A stretch of 64,000 nucleotides of DNA from Oceanisphaera psychrotolerans. GTDB taxonomy: Bacteria; Pseudomonadota; Gammaproteobacteria; Enterobacterales; Aeromonadaceae. Shown here piece by piece: positions 12,001-24,200 of the stretch. The position numbers and the translations under genes are program-made. The stretch spans positions 1 to 64,000 of the forward strand of contig NZ_MDKE01000010.1 of assembly GCF_001870485.1 (NCBI RefSeq), given 5' to 3'. The notes under the pieces are model-generated. The model saw only the letters and a program-made list of their open reading frames with translations, made no database searches and was not told where the DNA came from. Each line of letters begins with the position of its first letter. The first letter of the stretch is position 1.

Positions 12001-12680
12001 GGGTGCACCACCGCAAAGCGCCGGTTCAAGGCGTACACCAGCAGCAGGATGCTGAACGACAACACCAGCAGTATGGCCGACAGCAGATGCGCGTCCCCGT
12101 ATTGCAGGGTTTCCACATGGTCGTAGATGGCAATGGAAATCACCTGCGTCGCCCCCGGTATGTTGCCACCGATCATCAGCACCACCCCGAACTCGCCCAG
12201 GGTATGGGCAAAACCGAGTACCACCGCCGTCAACAAGCCATTACGGGCCAGCGGCAGCACCACGGTAAAAAACCGGTCGAGCGGCGAGGCCCGCAGGGTG
12301 GCGGCCACTTCCAGCGGTCGTCGGCCGATGCTGGCGAAGGCGCCCTGCAAGGGCTGCACCACAAACGGCAGGGAATAAAAGGCCGAGCCGATCACCAGGC
12401 CGGTAAAACTGAACGCCAGGGTGCCGCCCCCCAGTGCCTGGGCCGTGATGCCGAAGATGCCGTTTGGCCCCAGCGCCAGCAGCAGGTAAAACCCCAGCAC
12501 CGTCGGCGGCAACACCAATGGCAACGCCACTACCGCCTCCACCAGTGTCTTGAGCCGGCAACGGCTCTGACTCAGCCACCAGGCCAGCGGCATGCCGATC
12601 AGCAGCAATACCAGCACCGTGACGGCGGCCAGCCGCAGGGTCAGCAGCAGCGCCGTCAGATCATCCTGAGACAAGAGCAT
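11997..12680 (-). CDS. modB: Molybdate ABC transporter permease
   Basis: Inner-membrane permease of ModABC, 227 residues and about five or six membrane helices (for example TVLVLLLIGMPLAWWL). The EAA-type loop that contacts ModC is EVAATLRASPLDRFFTVVLP, and HTLGEFGVVLMIGGNIPG is a ModB/CysT family segment. Its stop overlaps the modC start (ATGA), so the pair is translationally coupled. Confidence 0.95.
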   Translation of the reverse strand: MLLSQDDLTALLLTLRLAAVTVLVLLLIGMPLAWWLSQSRCRLKTLVEAVVALPLVLPPTVLGFYLLLALGPNGIFGITAQALGGGTLAFSFTGLVIGSAFYSLPFVVQPLQGAFASIGRRPLEVAATLRASPLDRFFTVVLPLARNGLLTAVVLGFAHTLGEFGVVLMIGGNIPGATQVISIAIYDHVETLQYGDAHLLSAILLVLSFSILLLVYALNRRFAVVHP

Positions 12681-12703
12681 TTCTTTTCCTCATCCCGGCC
12701 TGG

Positions 12704-13447
12704 TTATCGAACCACGACGCCATAGCCATAGGACTCGATCACCCTAGCGGCCTCTGGCGAACGAATATATTCCAGCAGGTCCCGGGCGGCGGTCCCCTCT
12801 TTCAGCAATACCGCCTGCTGCACGATGGGATCGTGCACGTCTTCCGGTACCGGCCAGTAGGAGCCATCGGCAAAGACGCCGTCTTTGAACACCTGGGACT
12901 TGGCCACAAAGCCCAGCTGGGCGTTCTGACTGTAGACATACTGATAGGCCTGGCCGATGTTTTCGCCCCGTACCAGCCGGGGCTGCACCGCCGCCCAATG
13001 GCCCAGGGTTTCCAGCACCTGCTGCGCGGCGCGGCCATAAGGCGCGGTTCTGGGATTGGCGATGGACAGAAAACGGAAATGTTGCCGTTTCAGTACCTGC
13101 AGATCGTCATCGATGAGACCGACGTCGGGACTCCATAACACCAGCATGCCCAGGGCATAGGTGAAACGACTGCCGGTGACGGCCACCCCTTCCTCTTCCA
13201 GCAGGGTCGGACGCTCGTCGTCGGCCGCGAGAAAGACATCGAAAGGCGCACCGTTCTTGATCTGGGCGTAGAGCTTGCCGGTGGCGCCGGAAGACAGCCG
13301 CACCTGATGCCCGCTTTGCTCGGCGAAGTTTTTCCCCAGTTGCTCCATCACTTCGATGAAGTTGGTGGCCACCGCCACCCGAACTTCATCGGCAGCCAGT
13401 GGCGAGCTTATCCCCAGCATGCCGAGCAACAGGAATAGATTCTTCAT
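12704..13447 (-). CDS. modA: Molybdate-binding periplasmic protein
   Basis: The 247-residue protein starts with a signal peptide (MKNLFLLLGMLGISSPLAA, cut before DEVRVAVA). VAVATNFIEVMEQLGKNF and LSSGATGKLYAQIKNGAPFD are the ModA ligand-loop segments. Anion choice (molybdate versus tungstate) cannot be read from sequence. The ATG at 13447 gives a clean signal peptide, while an upstream TTG would add six residues. First gene of modABC. I saw no clear ModE box in the 159 bp to acnA. Confidence 0.93.
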   Translation of the reverse strand: MKNLFLLLGMLGISSPLAADEVRVAVATNFIEVMEQLGKNFAEQSGHQVRLSSGATGKLYAQIKNGAPFDVFLAADDERPTLLEEEGVAVTGSRFTYALGMLVLWSPDVGLIDDDLQVLKRQHFRFLSIANPRTAPYGRAAQQVLETLGHWAAVQPRLVRGENIGQAYQYVYSQNAQLGFVAKSQVFKDGVFADGSYWPVPEDVHDPIVQQAVLLKEGTAARDLLEYIRSPEAARVIESYGYGVVVR

Positions 13448-13606
13448 GTGTGGATGCGTCCTCAAGGCTTGTCTGTCCGGATATAAAACGGTCGCAAAAG
13501 GAACCGTCTATGCTGGTTCACACCCTATCCATATACATGAAGAAACACAACGGTTGCCGTCCGGGAGCTTGCTCTGTGCCCGGGCGGCAAGCTACTCGGA
13601 CGCCGG

Positions 13607-16324
<2,718 letters not shown>

Positions 16325-16609
16325 GATTCCTCCTTAACGATGAGAATGGCCGGTGCAGAGATCGGCGGCACAGACGCCCGTCCATTTAGGCATAGACCGA
16401 GCCACAAAGAAAGCCCATGCTCAAAAAGCACTCAACGACACCGGCGGATGACGTAAAAACAGGTCAACACTGCTAAGTTAAGGACATATTCGAATATTTT
16501 TGGGTTCAGCCCCGGTATTTCTTGTTGGCGCAATACCGTTGGATAGCGTAGATAGAGGGCCTGAATTATCTCCCCTGAACACCAACGGATAGAGAGCCGT
16601 GCCACACCC

Positions 16610-17511
16610 ATGAAAATTGCCATTCTTTCACGCAATGCCTCCCTGTACTCCACCCGTCGCCTGCGTGAAGCTGCCGAGGCCCGGGGCCATGAGGTCCGCA
16701 TCATCGATGCCCTCAAGTGCTACATGAACATCAATGACAACAAGCCGTCTATTCACTACCACGGCGAGGAACTCGAACTGTTCGATGCCATCATCCCGCG
16801 CATCGGTGCCAGCGTGACCTTCTACGGCACGGCGGTGTTGCGCCAGTTCGAGATGATGAACTGCTATCCACTGAACCATTCGGCGGCCATCAGCCGCTCC
16901 CGCGACAAGTTGCGCTCGCTGCAGTTGTTGTCCGGCCAGGGCGTGGGCATGCCGGTAACCGGCTTCGCCTGCAAACCGGACGATGTGCCCGACCTTATCG
17001 ACATGGTGGGTGGTGCCCCTCTGGTGATCAAACTGCTGGAAGGCACTCAGGGCATCGGGGTGGTGCTGGCGGAAACCCGCAAGGCCGCCGAAAGCGTGCT
17101 CGAAGCCTTTATGGGACTCAAGGCCAATATCATGGTACAGGAATTTATCGAGGAAGCCGGCGGCGCCGATATCCGCTGCTTCGTACTGGGTGACAAGGTG
17201 ATCGCCGCCATGAAGCGTCAGGCAAAGGAAGGCGAATTTCGCTCCAACCTGCACCGGGGCGGTGCTGCACAACTGATCCGTATCAGTCCGGAAGAACGCA
17301 AGACCGCCATCGCCTCGGCCCGGGCCATGGGCCTGAACGTGGCCGGGGTGGATCTGCTGCGCTCCAAGCGTGGTCCGCTGGTGATGGAAGTCAACTCCTC
17401 ACCGGGCCTGCAGGGTATCGAACAGGCGACCGGCAAGGATGTGGCGGATCTGATGATTCAGTACATCGAAAAACACTCCCATAAGAAACCCAGACCCGGG
17501 AGCGTGGCTGA
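16610..17511 (+). CDS. rimK: RimK-type ATP-grasp glutamate ligase, probable frameshift at the 3' end
   Basis: ATP-grasp ligase that in E. coli adds glutamates to ribosomal protein S6 and makes poly-alpha-glutamate. The N-terminus is [23 protein letters not shown]-grasp segments include [17 protein letters not shown] and the metal site [14 protein letters not shown] near residue 262. As sequenced the frame runs 59 residues too far, to 17686, antilogous in composition and overlapping the next gene by 176 bp. One restored base near 17490-17502 ends it at TGA (17509-17511) with exactly 300 residues, the E. coli length, and gives a TGATG overlap with the next start. Confidence 0.92.
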
Positions 17512-18530
17512 TGGTCGTCCCGTTTCACATCGCCGGAGAGCAGGTTGCCCCGGGCCAGCGCAAGGTACTGCAGCTGGCGCTGGCCCAGCTTTATACCCAG
17601 TCGCCGCTGACGGTACCGCTGGAAGTCGTGCACGGCAAGCACCCCGGCCCCGTGCTGCTGATCTGTGCCGCCATTCACGGCGATGAGCTCAACGGCATCG
17701 AAATCGTCAATCAGGTATTGAGCCGGGTTAACCCGGCCCGGCTGAAAGGCACCCTGATCGCGGTGCCGGTGGTCAATGTATTCGGTTTTATCCACAAGTC
17801 CCGCTATCTGCCGGACCGCCGGGATCTGAACCGCTGCTTTCCGGGTTCGGAAAAAGGCTCGCTCGGATCACGGGTGGCACATTTTTTCGTGGACGAGATC
17901 GTCAGCAAGTGCTCGCACATCATCGACCTGCACACCGGCGCCATCCACCGCGCCAACCTGCCTCAAATCCGGGCCAAGCTGGACTGCGATATCACCCGGC
18001 AGATGTCCGAGAGCTTCGGCGCACCGGTGATCCTGGACTCCAGCATCCGCGATGGTTCACTGCGGGCGGTGGCAGAAAGCCGTGATATTCCGGTGATCCT
18101 GTACGAGGCCGGTGAGGCCCTGCGCTTCGACCCGCTGGCTATCAAGGCCGGTACCCGCGGTGTGCTGAACGTGATGCGCACCCTCGACATGCTGAAGCCC
18201 ACGGTCAGTAAAGCCAGAATGAATCCGATGATCGCCAAATCCAGCGCCTGGATCCGCGCCGAACAAGACGGGCTGATGCACCTCAAGGCCCGGTTGGGCG
18301 ACAGAGTGAGCAAGGGGGAATGTCTGGGAACCATTACCGCGCCGCTGGGCACGGAGGCCTGTGAGGTTATCGCTCCCAGAGGGGGAATCGTGATCGGCTG
18401 CCTGACCATGCCGCTGGTGAACGAGGGCGATGCCGTCTACCATATTGCCAGCTTTGACGAGGTGAAACAGGCGGAGATAAGCGTGGAGCGTTTTGTCGAC
18501 GAGCTGGATATTCATCCACAAACATTATAA
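17511..18530 (+). CDS. Succinylglutamate desuccinylase/aspartoacylase family protein
   Basis: Zinc-dependent M14-like deacylase, 339 residues. Zinc ligands are visible in [13 protein letters not shown] (HxxxE type) and in the His of [16 protein letters not shown] small C-terminal beta domain (biotinyl-lipoyl-like, [15 protein letters not shown]) is usual for this subfamily. It starts inside the rimK stop. The coupling suggests it removes or trims an amino-acyl group connected with RimK glutamylation. This is inference; the substrate is unknown. Confidence 0.85.
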   Translation: MVVPFHIAGEQVAPGQRKVLQLALAQLYTQSPLTVPLEVVHGKHPGPVLLICAAIHGDELNGIEIVNQVLSRVNPARLKGTLIAVPVVNVFGFIHKSRYLPDRRDLNRCFPGSEKGSLGSRVAHFFVDEIVSKCSHIIDLHTGAIHRANLPQIRAKLDCDITRQMSESFGAPVILDSSIRDGSLRAVAESRDIPVILYEAGEALRFDPLAIKAGTRGVLNVMRTLDMLKPTVSKARMNPMIAKSSAWIRAEQDGLMHLKARLGDRVSKGECLGTITAPLGTEACEVIAPRGGIVIGCLTMPLVNEGDAVYHIASFDEVKQAEISVERFVDELDIHPQTL

Positions 18531-18554
18531 AAAAGGGGCCTAGGCCCCTTTTTT
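18529..18554. terminator. Bidirectional terminator between the deacylase gene and serA
   Basis: AAAAAAGGGG-cctagg-CCCCTTTTTT is a fully symmetric palindrome between two convergent genes. Confidence 0.85.
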
Positions 18555-18571
18555 ATCGCTAAACCCGCAAA

Positions 18572-19801
18572 TCAATGCAAAATTCGGGCGCGAATGGTGC
18601 CGTCAATGGACTTCAGCTTCTCCAGCGCCTGTTCGCTTTGCTCGGTTTCCACTTCGATCACCACGTAACCGATATTGGCCGAGGTTTGCAGATACTGGGC
18701 GGCGATGTTGATGTCTTCGGCGGCAAAGGCCTGCACAATCTGGCTCAGGATCCCCGGCTTGTTGCGGTGAATATGCAACAGGCGGCTGGTACCGACATGT
18801 TCGGGCAGGGACACCTCGGGGAAGTTGACCGCAGACAGGGTGGAGCCGTTATCGGAATACTTGATAAGCTTGCCGGCCACTTCATAGCCGATGTTTTCCT
18901 GCGCTTCCTGGGTTGAGCCACCGATATGCGGGGTCAGGATCACGTTGTCGAACTCACGCAGAGGGGACACAAACTCTTCATCGTTGGACTTGGGCTCGAC
19001 CGGGAATACATCGATGGCGGCACCGGCAATATGCTTGCTGGCAAGGGCCGCAGCCAGCGCGTCGATATCCACGACGGTTCCGCGGGAGGCGTTGATCAGG
19101 ATGGCGCCCTGCTTCATCATCGCCAACTCTTCGGCACCAAACATGTTCTTGGTCTGCGGGGTTTCCGGTACATGCAGAGACACCACGTCAGACATGTTCA
19201 ACAGCTCCTGCAGGCTGGCGACCTGGGTGGCGTTACCGAGAGACAGCTTGTTTTCGATGTCGTAGTAGAACACCTGCATGCCGATACCTTCGGCAATAAT
19301 GCCAAGCTGGGTACCGATGTGACCATAACCGATGATACCCAGACGCTTGCCTCGGGCTTCAAAGGAATGGTTGGCGGTTTTCTGCCATTCGCCACGGTGG
19401 GCTTTGGCATTGCGCTCGGGAATGCCGCGCAGCAACAGCAGCAGTTCGCCCAGCACCAGTTCGGCCACACTGCGGGTATTTGAGAACGGCGCGTTGAACA
19501 CCGGAATACCGCGAATTTCGGCGGCACTCAGATCGACCTGATTGGTACCGATGCAGAAACAGCCGATGGCAACCAGCTTGTCGGCGGCGTCCAGAACCGC
19601 TTCGGTCAGTTGGGTACGTGAGCGCAGGCCGACAAAATGAACGTCTTTGATGCGTTCTTTCAGTTCATCTTCCGCCAGCGAGGTCTTCAGGTAGTCAATA
19701 TTGCTGTAACCCGCGTTTTTGAAAGATTCTACTGTGCCTGGATGAACTCCTTCCAGTAATAAAATTTTAATTTTTTCTTTATCTAAAGAATAGTTAGCCA
19801 T
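18572..19801 (-). CDS. serA: D-3-phosphoglycerate dehydrogenase
   Basis: First step of serine synthesis, 409 residues like E. coli SerA (410). The NAD-binding motif is LGIIGYGHIGTQLGI. Catalytic Arg/Glu/His lie in NASRGTVVDIDAL and ILTPHIGGSTQEAQENIG. The C-terminal ACT domain (LLHIHRNKPGILSQIVQAFA), which binds serine in E. coli SerA, is present, so feedback inhibition is expected. serA neighbours rpiA in E. coli; here mod, acnA and rimK lie between them. Confidence 0.97.
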   Translation of the reverse strand: MANYSLDKEKIKILLLEGVHPGTVESFKNAGYSNIDYLKTSLAEDELKERIKDVHFVGLRSRTQLTEAVLDAADKLVAIGCFCIGTNQVDLSAAEIRGIPVFNAPFSNTRSVAELVLGELLLLLRGIPERNAKAHRGEWQKTANHSFEARGKRLGIIGYGHIGTQLGIIAEGIGMQVFYYDIENKLSLGNATQVASLQELLNMSDVVSLHVPETPQTKNMFGAEELAMMKQGAILINASRGTVVDIDALAAALASKHIAGAAIDVFPVEPKSNDEEFVSPLREFDNVILTPHIGGSTQEAQENIGYEVAGKLIKYSDNGSTLSAVNFPEVSLPEHVGTSRLLHIHRNKPGILSQIVQAFAAEDINIAAQYLQTSANIGYVVIEVETEQSEQALEKLKSIDGTIRARILH

Positions 19802-19929
19802 TACCTGGTCCTTTATGACACTGCGTTAGTATGTCCATAAAGTATCAAAAACATCGGCTTTAGGGAATTTTTGTAACAAGAGTCACGTTTTTTTAAGTTA
19901 TAAATTTTTTTTTTAATCGGCTCGCCATG

Positions 19930-19951
19930 AAAAAGGCGGTTCCTTCCGCCT
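19930..19951 (-). terminator. Terminator after the yggE-like gene
   Basis: On the minus strand AGGCGG-aaggaa-CCGCCT is followed by TTT. The adjacent T-rich stretch 19889-19915 belongs to the serA upstream region. Confidence 0.6.
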
Positions 19952-19964
19952 GGTTCTCTTGCGC

Positions 19965-20678
19965 TCAATCCAGATTGAAGACCACCTGCACCCGGTCGGT
20001 AAACTGGATTTCATTCTGCACATAGCTGGCATCCAGTGCTTCGTTCGAGGCCATCTTGGCCATGACGCCAAGGTGTCGGGGTGGCGCTGTCGGTCCCTGA
20101 GGATGATATTCGATGGCATAAACGTCACCCAGCTTGCGCCCTGCACCCTGCACCAATTCCTCGGCCAGCTCCCTGGCATTGGTTAGCGCCGCCAAACGAG
20201 CCTCGCGGCGTAATTCGTCCGCATCGCGTCGGTCGTAACTGACCTGCTGAATATTCTGAATCCCCTGCTCCAGTATCTTGTTCAGGGTCTGACTCAACAA
20301 TTCAAGATCGTACAGCCGCACGCTGATCTGGCGCTCGGCCTGGTAACCAACCAGCCTGGGAGCATCACCGTTTTTCGGATAGCTGTAATCGGGGCGGATG
20401 ATCACGTTACCGCTGTCGATATCCTCCTTGCCGATCCCGAGACTGGCCAGGCGGCTGAACAATGCCGCCACCCTGGTGTCCACTTCTTCTTTTGCCAGCC
20501 GGCTTTCCGGCTTGAGCGCGGTGACCGCTACCGACAACGTCGCCATATCGGGAGCAACTCGTATTTCCGACTGTCCCTGGGTCACCAGATGAGGTTGATC
20601 GGGAACGGCGATGGCAACCGCGGTGGAACTCAGCAACAGCGGTAACAGAGATAACGTACTCATTGAAAAACGGCGCAT
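19965..20678 (-). CDS. SIMPL-domain periplasmic protein (YggE-like)
   Basis: The product has 237 residues with a signal peptide (STLSLLPLLLSSTAVAIA). A SIMPL/DUF541 domain covers most of the chain: VTQGQSEIRVAPDMATLSV at the N-terminus, and ALTNARELAEELVQGAGRKL in the helix before the C-terminal strand. E. coli YggE is linked to oxidative-stress tolerance, but the molecular role is unknown. It is the last gene before a terminator and lies 53 bp downstream of the adhesin-locus unknown gene, so read-through is possible. Confidence 0.85.
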   Translation of the reverse strand: MRRFSMSTLSLLPLLLSSTAVAIAVPDQPHLVTQGQSEIRVAPDMATLSVAVTALKPESRLAKEEVDTRVAALFSRLASLGIGKEDIDSGNVIIRPDYSYPKNGDAPRLVGYQAERQISVRLYDLELLSQTLNKILEQGIQNIQQVSYDRRDADELRREARLAALTNARELAEELVQGAGRKLGDVYAIEYHPQGPTAPPRHLGVMAKMASNEALDASYVQNEIQFTDRVQVVFNLD

Positions 20679-20731
20679 AATAAAGCCTCATGATAAAAAC
20701 ACCGACATCTTACCCGGATGAGCCTGTCGGT

Positions 20732-21226
20732 TTAACCATGATGACTATACACCGCCAGCCAGTTGATCACATCGTCGATAAGCTCACCATCGAGATGCGC
20801 TGAGTCGGCTGCTGTCGCGGCCAGTATCGGCTCCGGCTGCTCGCTTTCGTAGAGGATGTCGTCCAGATCCAGCACCACCAGCTCGTCGGCTGCCGTCACC
20901 TCGGCCGACTCCGGTAATACCAGCACATTCGCGGGTAATAACATCCCTTCATCCGTTTCCCGGGGATACGCCGCCAAGGAGACACCCATTTCATCCAGCA
21001 GAATAATGTCACCCGGAACACCCGGTCCGGACAAGGACCATTGCTGCCCCTCGAAGTCGATGGAGAAGGCGGCCACCGGCTCGCCTTCTCCATCGAATAA
21101 CTCAACCTGTTCCAGCGCGCCACCCGTCAGCGGCCACGGCATGCTGATGCCATCATCCACCAGAATGTCTTGCCCATCCCAGCGATAACTGACGCCCTGC
21201 AGTAAAACCGTGGTCACCTTCGCCAT
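20732..21226 (-). CDS. Uncharacterised acidic protein downstream of the adhesin gene
   Basis: The product has 164 residues and no family I recognise. It starts MAKVTTVLLQGVSYRWDGQD and is strongly acidic, with beta-rich, WSLSGPGVPGDIILLDEMGV-like strands. It has no signal peptide, no cysteine and no membrane segment. The C-terminal part has VVLDLDDILYESEQPEP, which resembles the DLSDLL segment that precedes type I secretion signals in RTX adhesins. It lies 45 bp after the adhesin gene in the same direction. It could be a second substrate or an accessory factor of the Lap exporter; this is a guess from context. The ATG at 21226 (after CAGAGGCG) is preferred over one 21 bp upstream. Confidence 0.7.
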   Translation of the reverse strand: MAKVTTVLLQGVSYRWDGQDILVDDGISMPWPLTGGALEQVELFDGEGEPVAAFSIDFEGQQWSLSGPGVPGDIILLDEMGVSLAAYPRETDEGMLLPANVLVLPESAEVTAADELVVLDLDDILYESEQPEPILAATAADSAHLDGELIDDVINWLAVYSHHG

Positions 21227-21271
21227 GTTCGCCTCTGCTCCGTTCAAGAACGGCGGAAAATCCGCCTGCTG

Positions 21272-24200
21272 TCATCGATCCACGATCAATGTTTGATCAT
21301 CAAGCATCGCCTGAATGAGCTCCGAACTGCTGGCGGCACCGTAAAGGCCCAGCAGATCGACGTTTTCAAACAGAATTTGCTGTTGGTTTCCGCCCCCGTC
21401 GGGAGATACCTGCAACAGGGTGTTACCACCGTCCTCGCTGAATGTCAGGTAAGTAGAGAGATCACCCGACTCCTCACCAACCAGCAGAACCTTCAGATCG
21501 AGGATATCGACGCCTTTGGCAAAATCCTTGATGATGTTGACCGAGTCGGGATCGGCCTCGGTAAAGCGGAAGGTATCGATACCACCGCCACCGGTCAGAA
21601 TATTGTTGCCCAGGCCCCCCAGCAGTACATCGTTGCCATCCCCGCCAATCAGGGTGTCGTTTCCGGCCCCTCCCAGCAAGACCTCATCAGCCCCGGTTCC
21701 TGACAACGTAAAGCCCGATGCTTCTGTGCCGCCTCCCTCTATGGTGATATCGAATGCGGTACTGACCGTATCGCCATCGCCATCGGTTGCATCAACAGCA
21801 AAACTGAGATTGACGTCATCGGGGAAGATTTCTTCGTATACGGTAATATCCAGCAGGCGGTAATCCCCCTCCGACGACCCCAGCTGCAGCTCATCAAAGC
21901 CACTGGCTTCAATCGATTCGGCAGACCCATGCGTATAGGTCATCGTCGAGCCGGCAACGGGATCCAGAATATTGAAGACCACATTGTCACCTTCGCCGGT
22001 ACCGGCAGGAGGCGTCCAGGTTCCCGCCGCGACCAGCACGCCGGCACTGAATACCGACCAGTTCAGTACATCGACGCTACTGTTCTTGTTACTGAGCTTG
22101 TTGAGGGTAAAACTGGTGTTTGAAATGGCCGAGCTGAACGCCACCTTCATTACATCGCTGCCATCGATGCGGTTATCGTCTATACCCATACCGTTGTTGG
22201 ATGAGTTAATCCCTTTTTCACCAGGACTTGGATGCAGTTCGGTGAAGGTAGCGGTAATACCATTGATGGACAGATCCAGACTGGTGACCGGTCCACCGGG
22301 GGTGAGCCCGGTCAAATCCTTGGTGATCGCCAGCACCGGGTCGGGATTGACCAGCTCGAAGTCATAATTACCATCCGCATGCAGGGTCAGAATAAAATAG
22401 ATGTCGCCGCTGCCATCATTCAAGGTGGCGGTCAGTACCGACGAGCCATCCGGCTTGCCGACGGTGTTGTAAATCAATGCATCGCTGGGCGGTGTGCCGG
22501 ACAAGGTCTGGGAGCCCAGTCCGTCGGCACCGAAGGCAATATCAATCATGCCGCTCAGGGTGCCGGCAAAATTACCCATGATACCGCTCTGCACCCCATT
22601 AACGACGGGGATATCATCCACGATGTTGATATCCAGCGAGGCGGTATCGGTGGCCCCCTGAGTGTCGTTGATAAACACCTGGAAGTGCTCGGTCAGGCTG
22701 TCTCGGCCGGCGCTATCGTGCAACAGGGTGTTATCTTTCAGGGTGTAGCTGTAGCTGAAGACCCCATTTTGCTCATCATATCCGGTGATCACCAGCAGAC
22801 GACCCGCATCATCGACAATCACGACCTCGTCATTCCCGTCGCCCTGATAGACCCCGTTATGCAGGACCTTGACACCGGCAATCGTCAGATCCTTGACGAT
22901 TCCTTCTGCCTCGTAACCGAATACCCCGGTTTTAACCAGCTGGTTGGGCTGGGGATCCGTCCCCGCTGGCAGGTGTTGTTCATACAGGGTCTGCTCCCCT
23001 CCTGCCACATCCAGCCCCAGTAACCTGATGCCGGTATCCTCATCTCCGATGGTGATTTCCAGCCTGGCCGCACTGGTATCACCATCGCTGTCCACCATGT
23101 TATAGAAAAAGGTTTCCGTGGTGTCATCGTCTACATTGCCGGGGCCGCTGTAACTGAAGTTGCCATCGCGCCCGATGATCAGGCTGCTGCCCAGTTCGGT
23201 CGTAATCTCGACCGTCCCCGACTCGGGAATACTGTAGGTCACCAGGAAGGTGCCGTCCCCCTGCTCCTCGACGGTAATACCTGCCTGGTTTTCATAGGCC
23301 GAGGCATCGGCAACCAGAATAGCGACGGAGATCACCCCACCCAGACCATCCGCACCGGCGGCATCATTGAGCAGCACATTGCCGGAAAGCAGGGTCGGTG
23401 TCGGCACCGTATCCTGCAGGGCATCATCCAGCTCATAGGGATCATCGATAACCAGCGTGGTATCGGTGCTGTTACCGACCTTATCCAACTGCGCAATAGC
23501 GGCAGGATCTTCGATACTGATGCCGACGGCGATCACATCGATACCATTGTCGTCGACAAACAGCTGCCAACCGTCCGGGACCGTACCGGCATTGGGGTAA
23601 CCGTCAGACAGGAAATAAAGCTTCTGCTCATAATCCGGCAGGCTGGCGATCTGCTCGGTCAGGACAGTCTGCGCATCCTGCAACGGAGCGGTGTAATTGG
23701 TCCTGCCGCCAGCTTCCAGTGAATTAATGTGGTCGATGGCCTCCGCAACCGACATGTTGACCTCGGTGTTTTTTACCGTAGCGCCGAAATCAATCACACT
23801 GATATTCAGGTTGTCTGCAATCCCCTGATAACTGTTGATCAGGTTAATCAGCGCTTCCTTCGCCAGTTCGAGCCGGTTCGGTGAACCATCAGTACCGGTC
23901 TCACCCGGTATGCCGCCACCATCGATGATCCACCCCATGCTGCCCGAGGTGTCGATCACCAGTACCAGGTTATAGCTGGGCAAACCACTTTCACTGACCT
24001 GATAAGAATCGTCTACCGCGACGGGGCCATCATCCAGCACATTGATGGTGAGTCCCGCCGATGTCTGATCACCATCGTCGTCGGTGACTCGTACATCAAA
24101 CAAATCCTTGAGGATATCCTCATCGGCAATCTTGTCGATAATGGGGTGATCAGCAGCACCATCCAGCTCATAGCGCCATTGATAGACACCATCGACCAGG

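Noticed and set aside
16610-17686. RimK with a novel 59-residue C-terminal extension
   Set aside because: The tail is Ala/Pro/Gly/Arg-rich and overlaps the next gene by 176 bp. A one-base correction gives exactly the E. coli length and a coupled stop-start.
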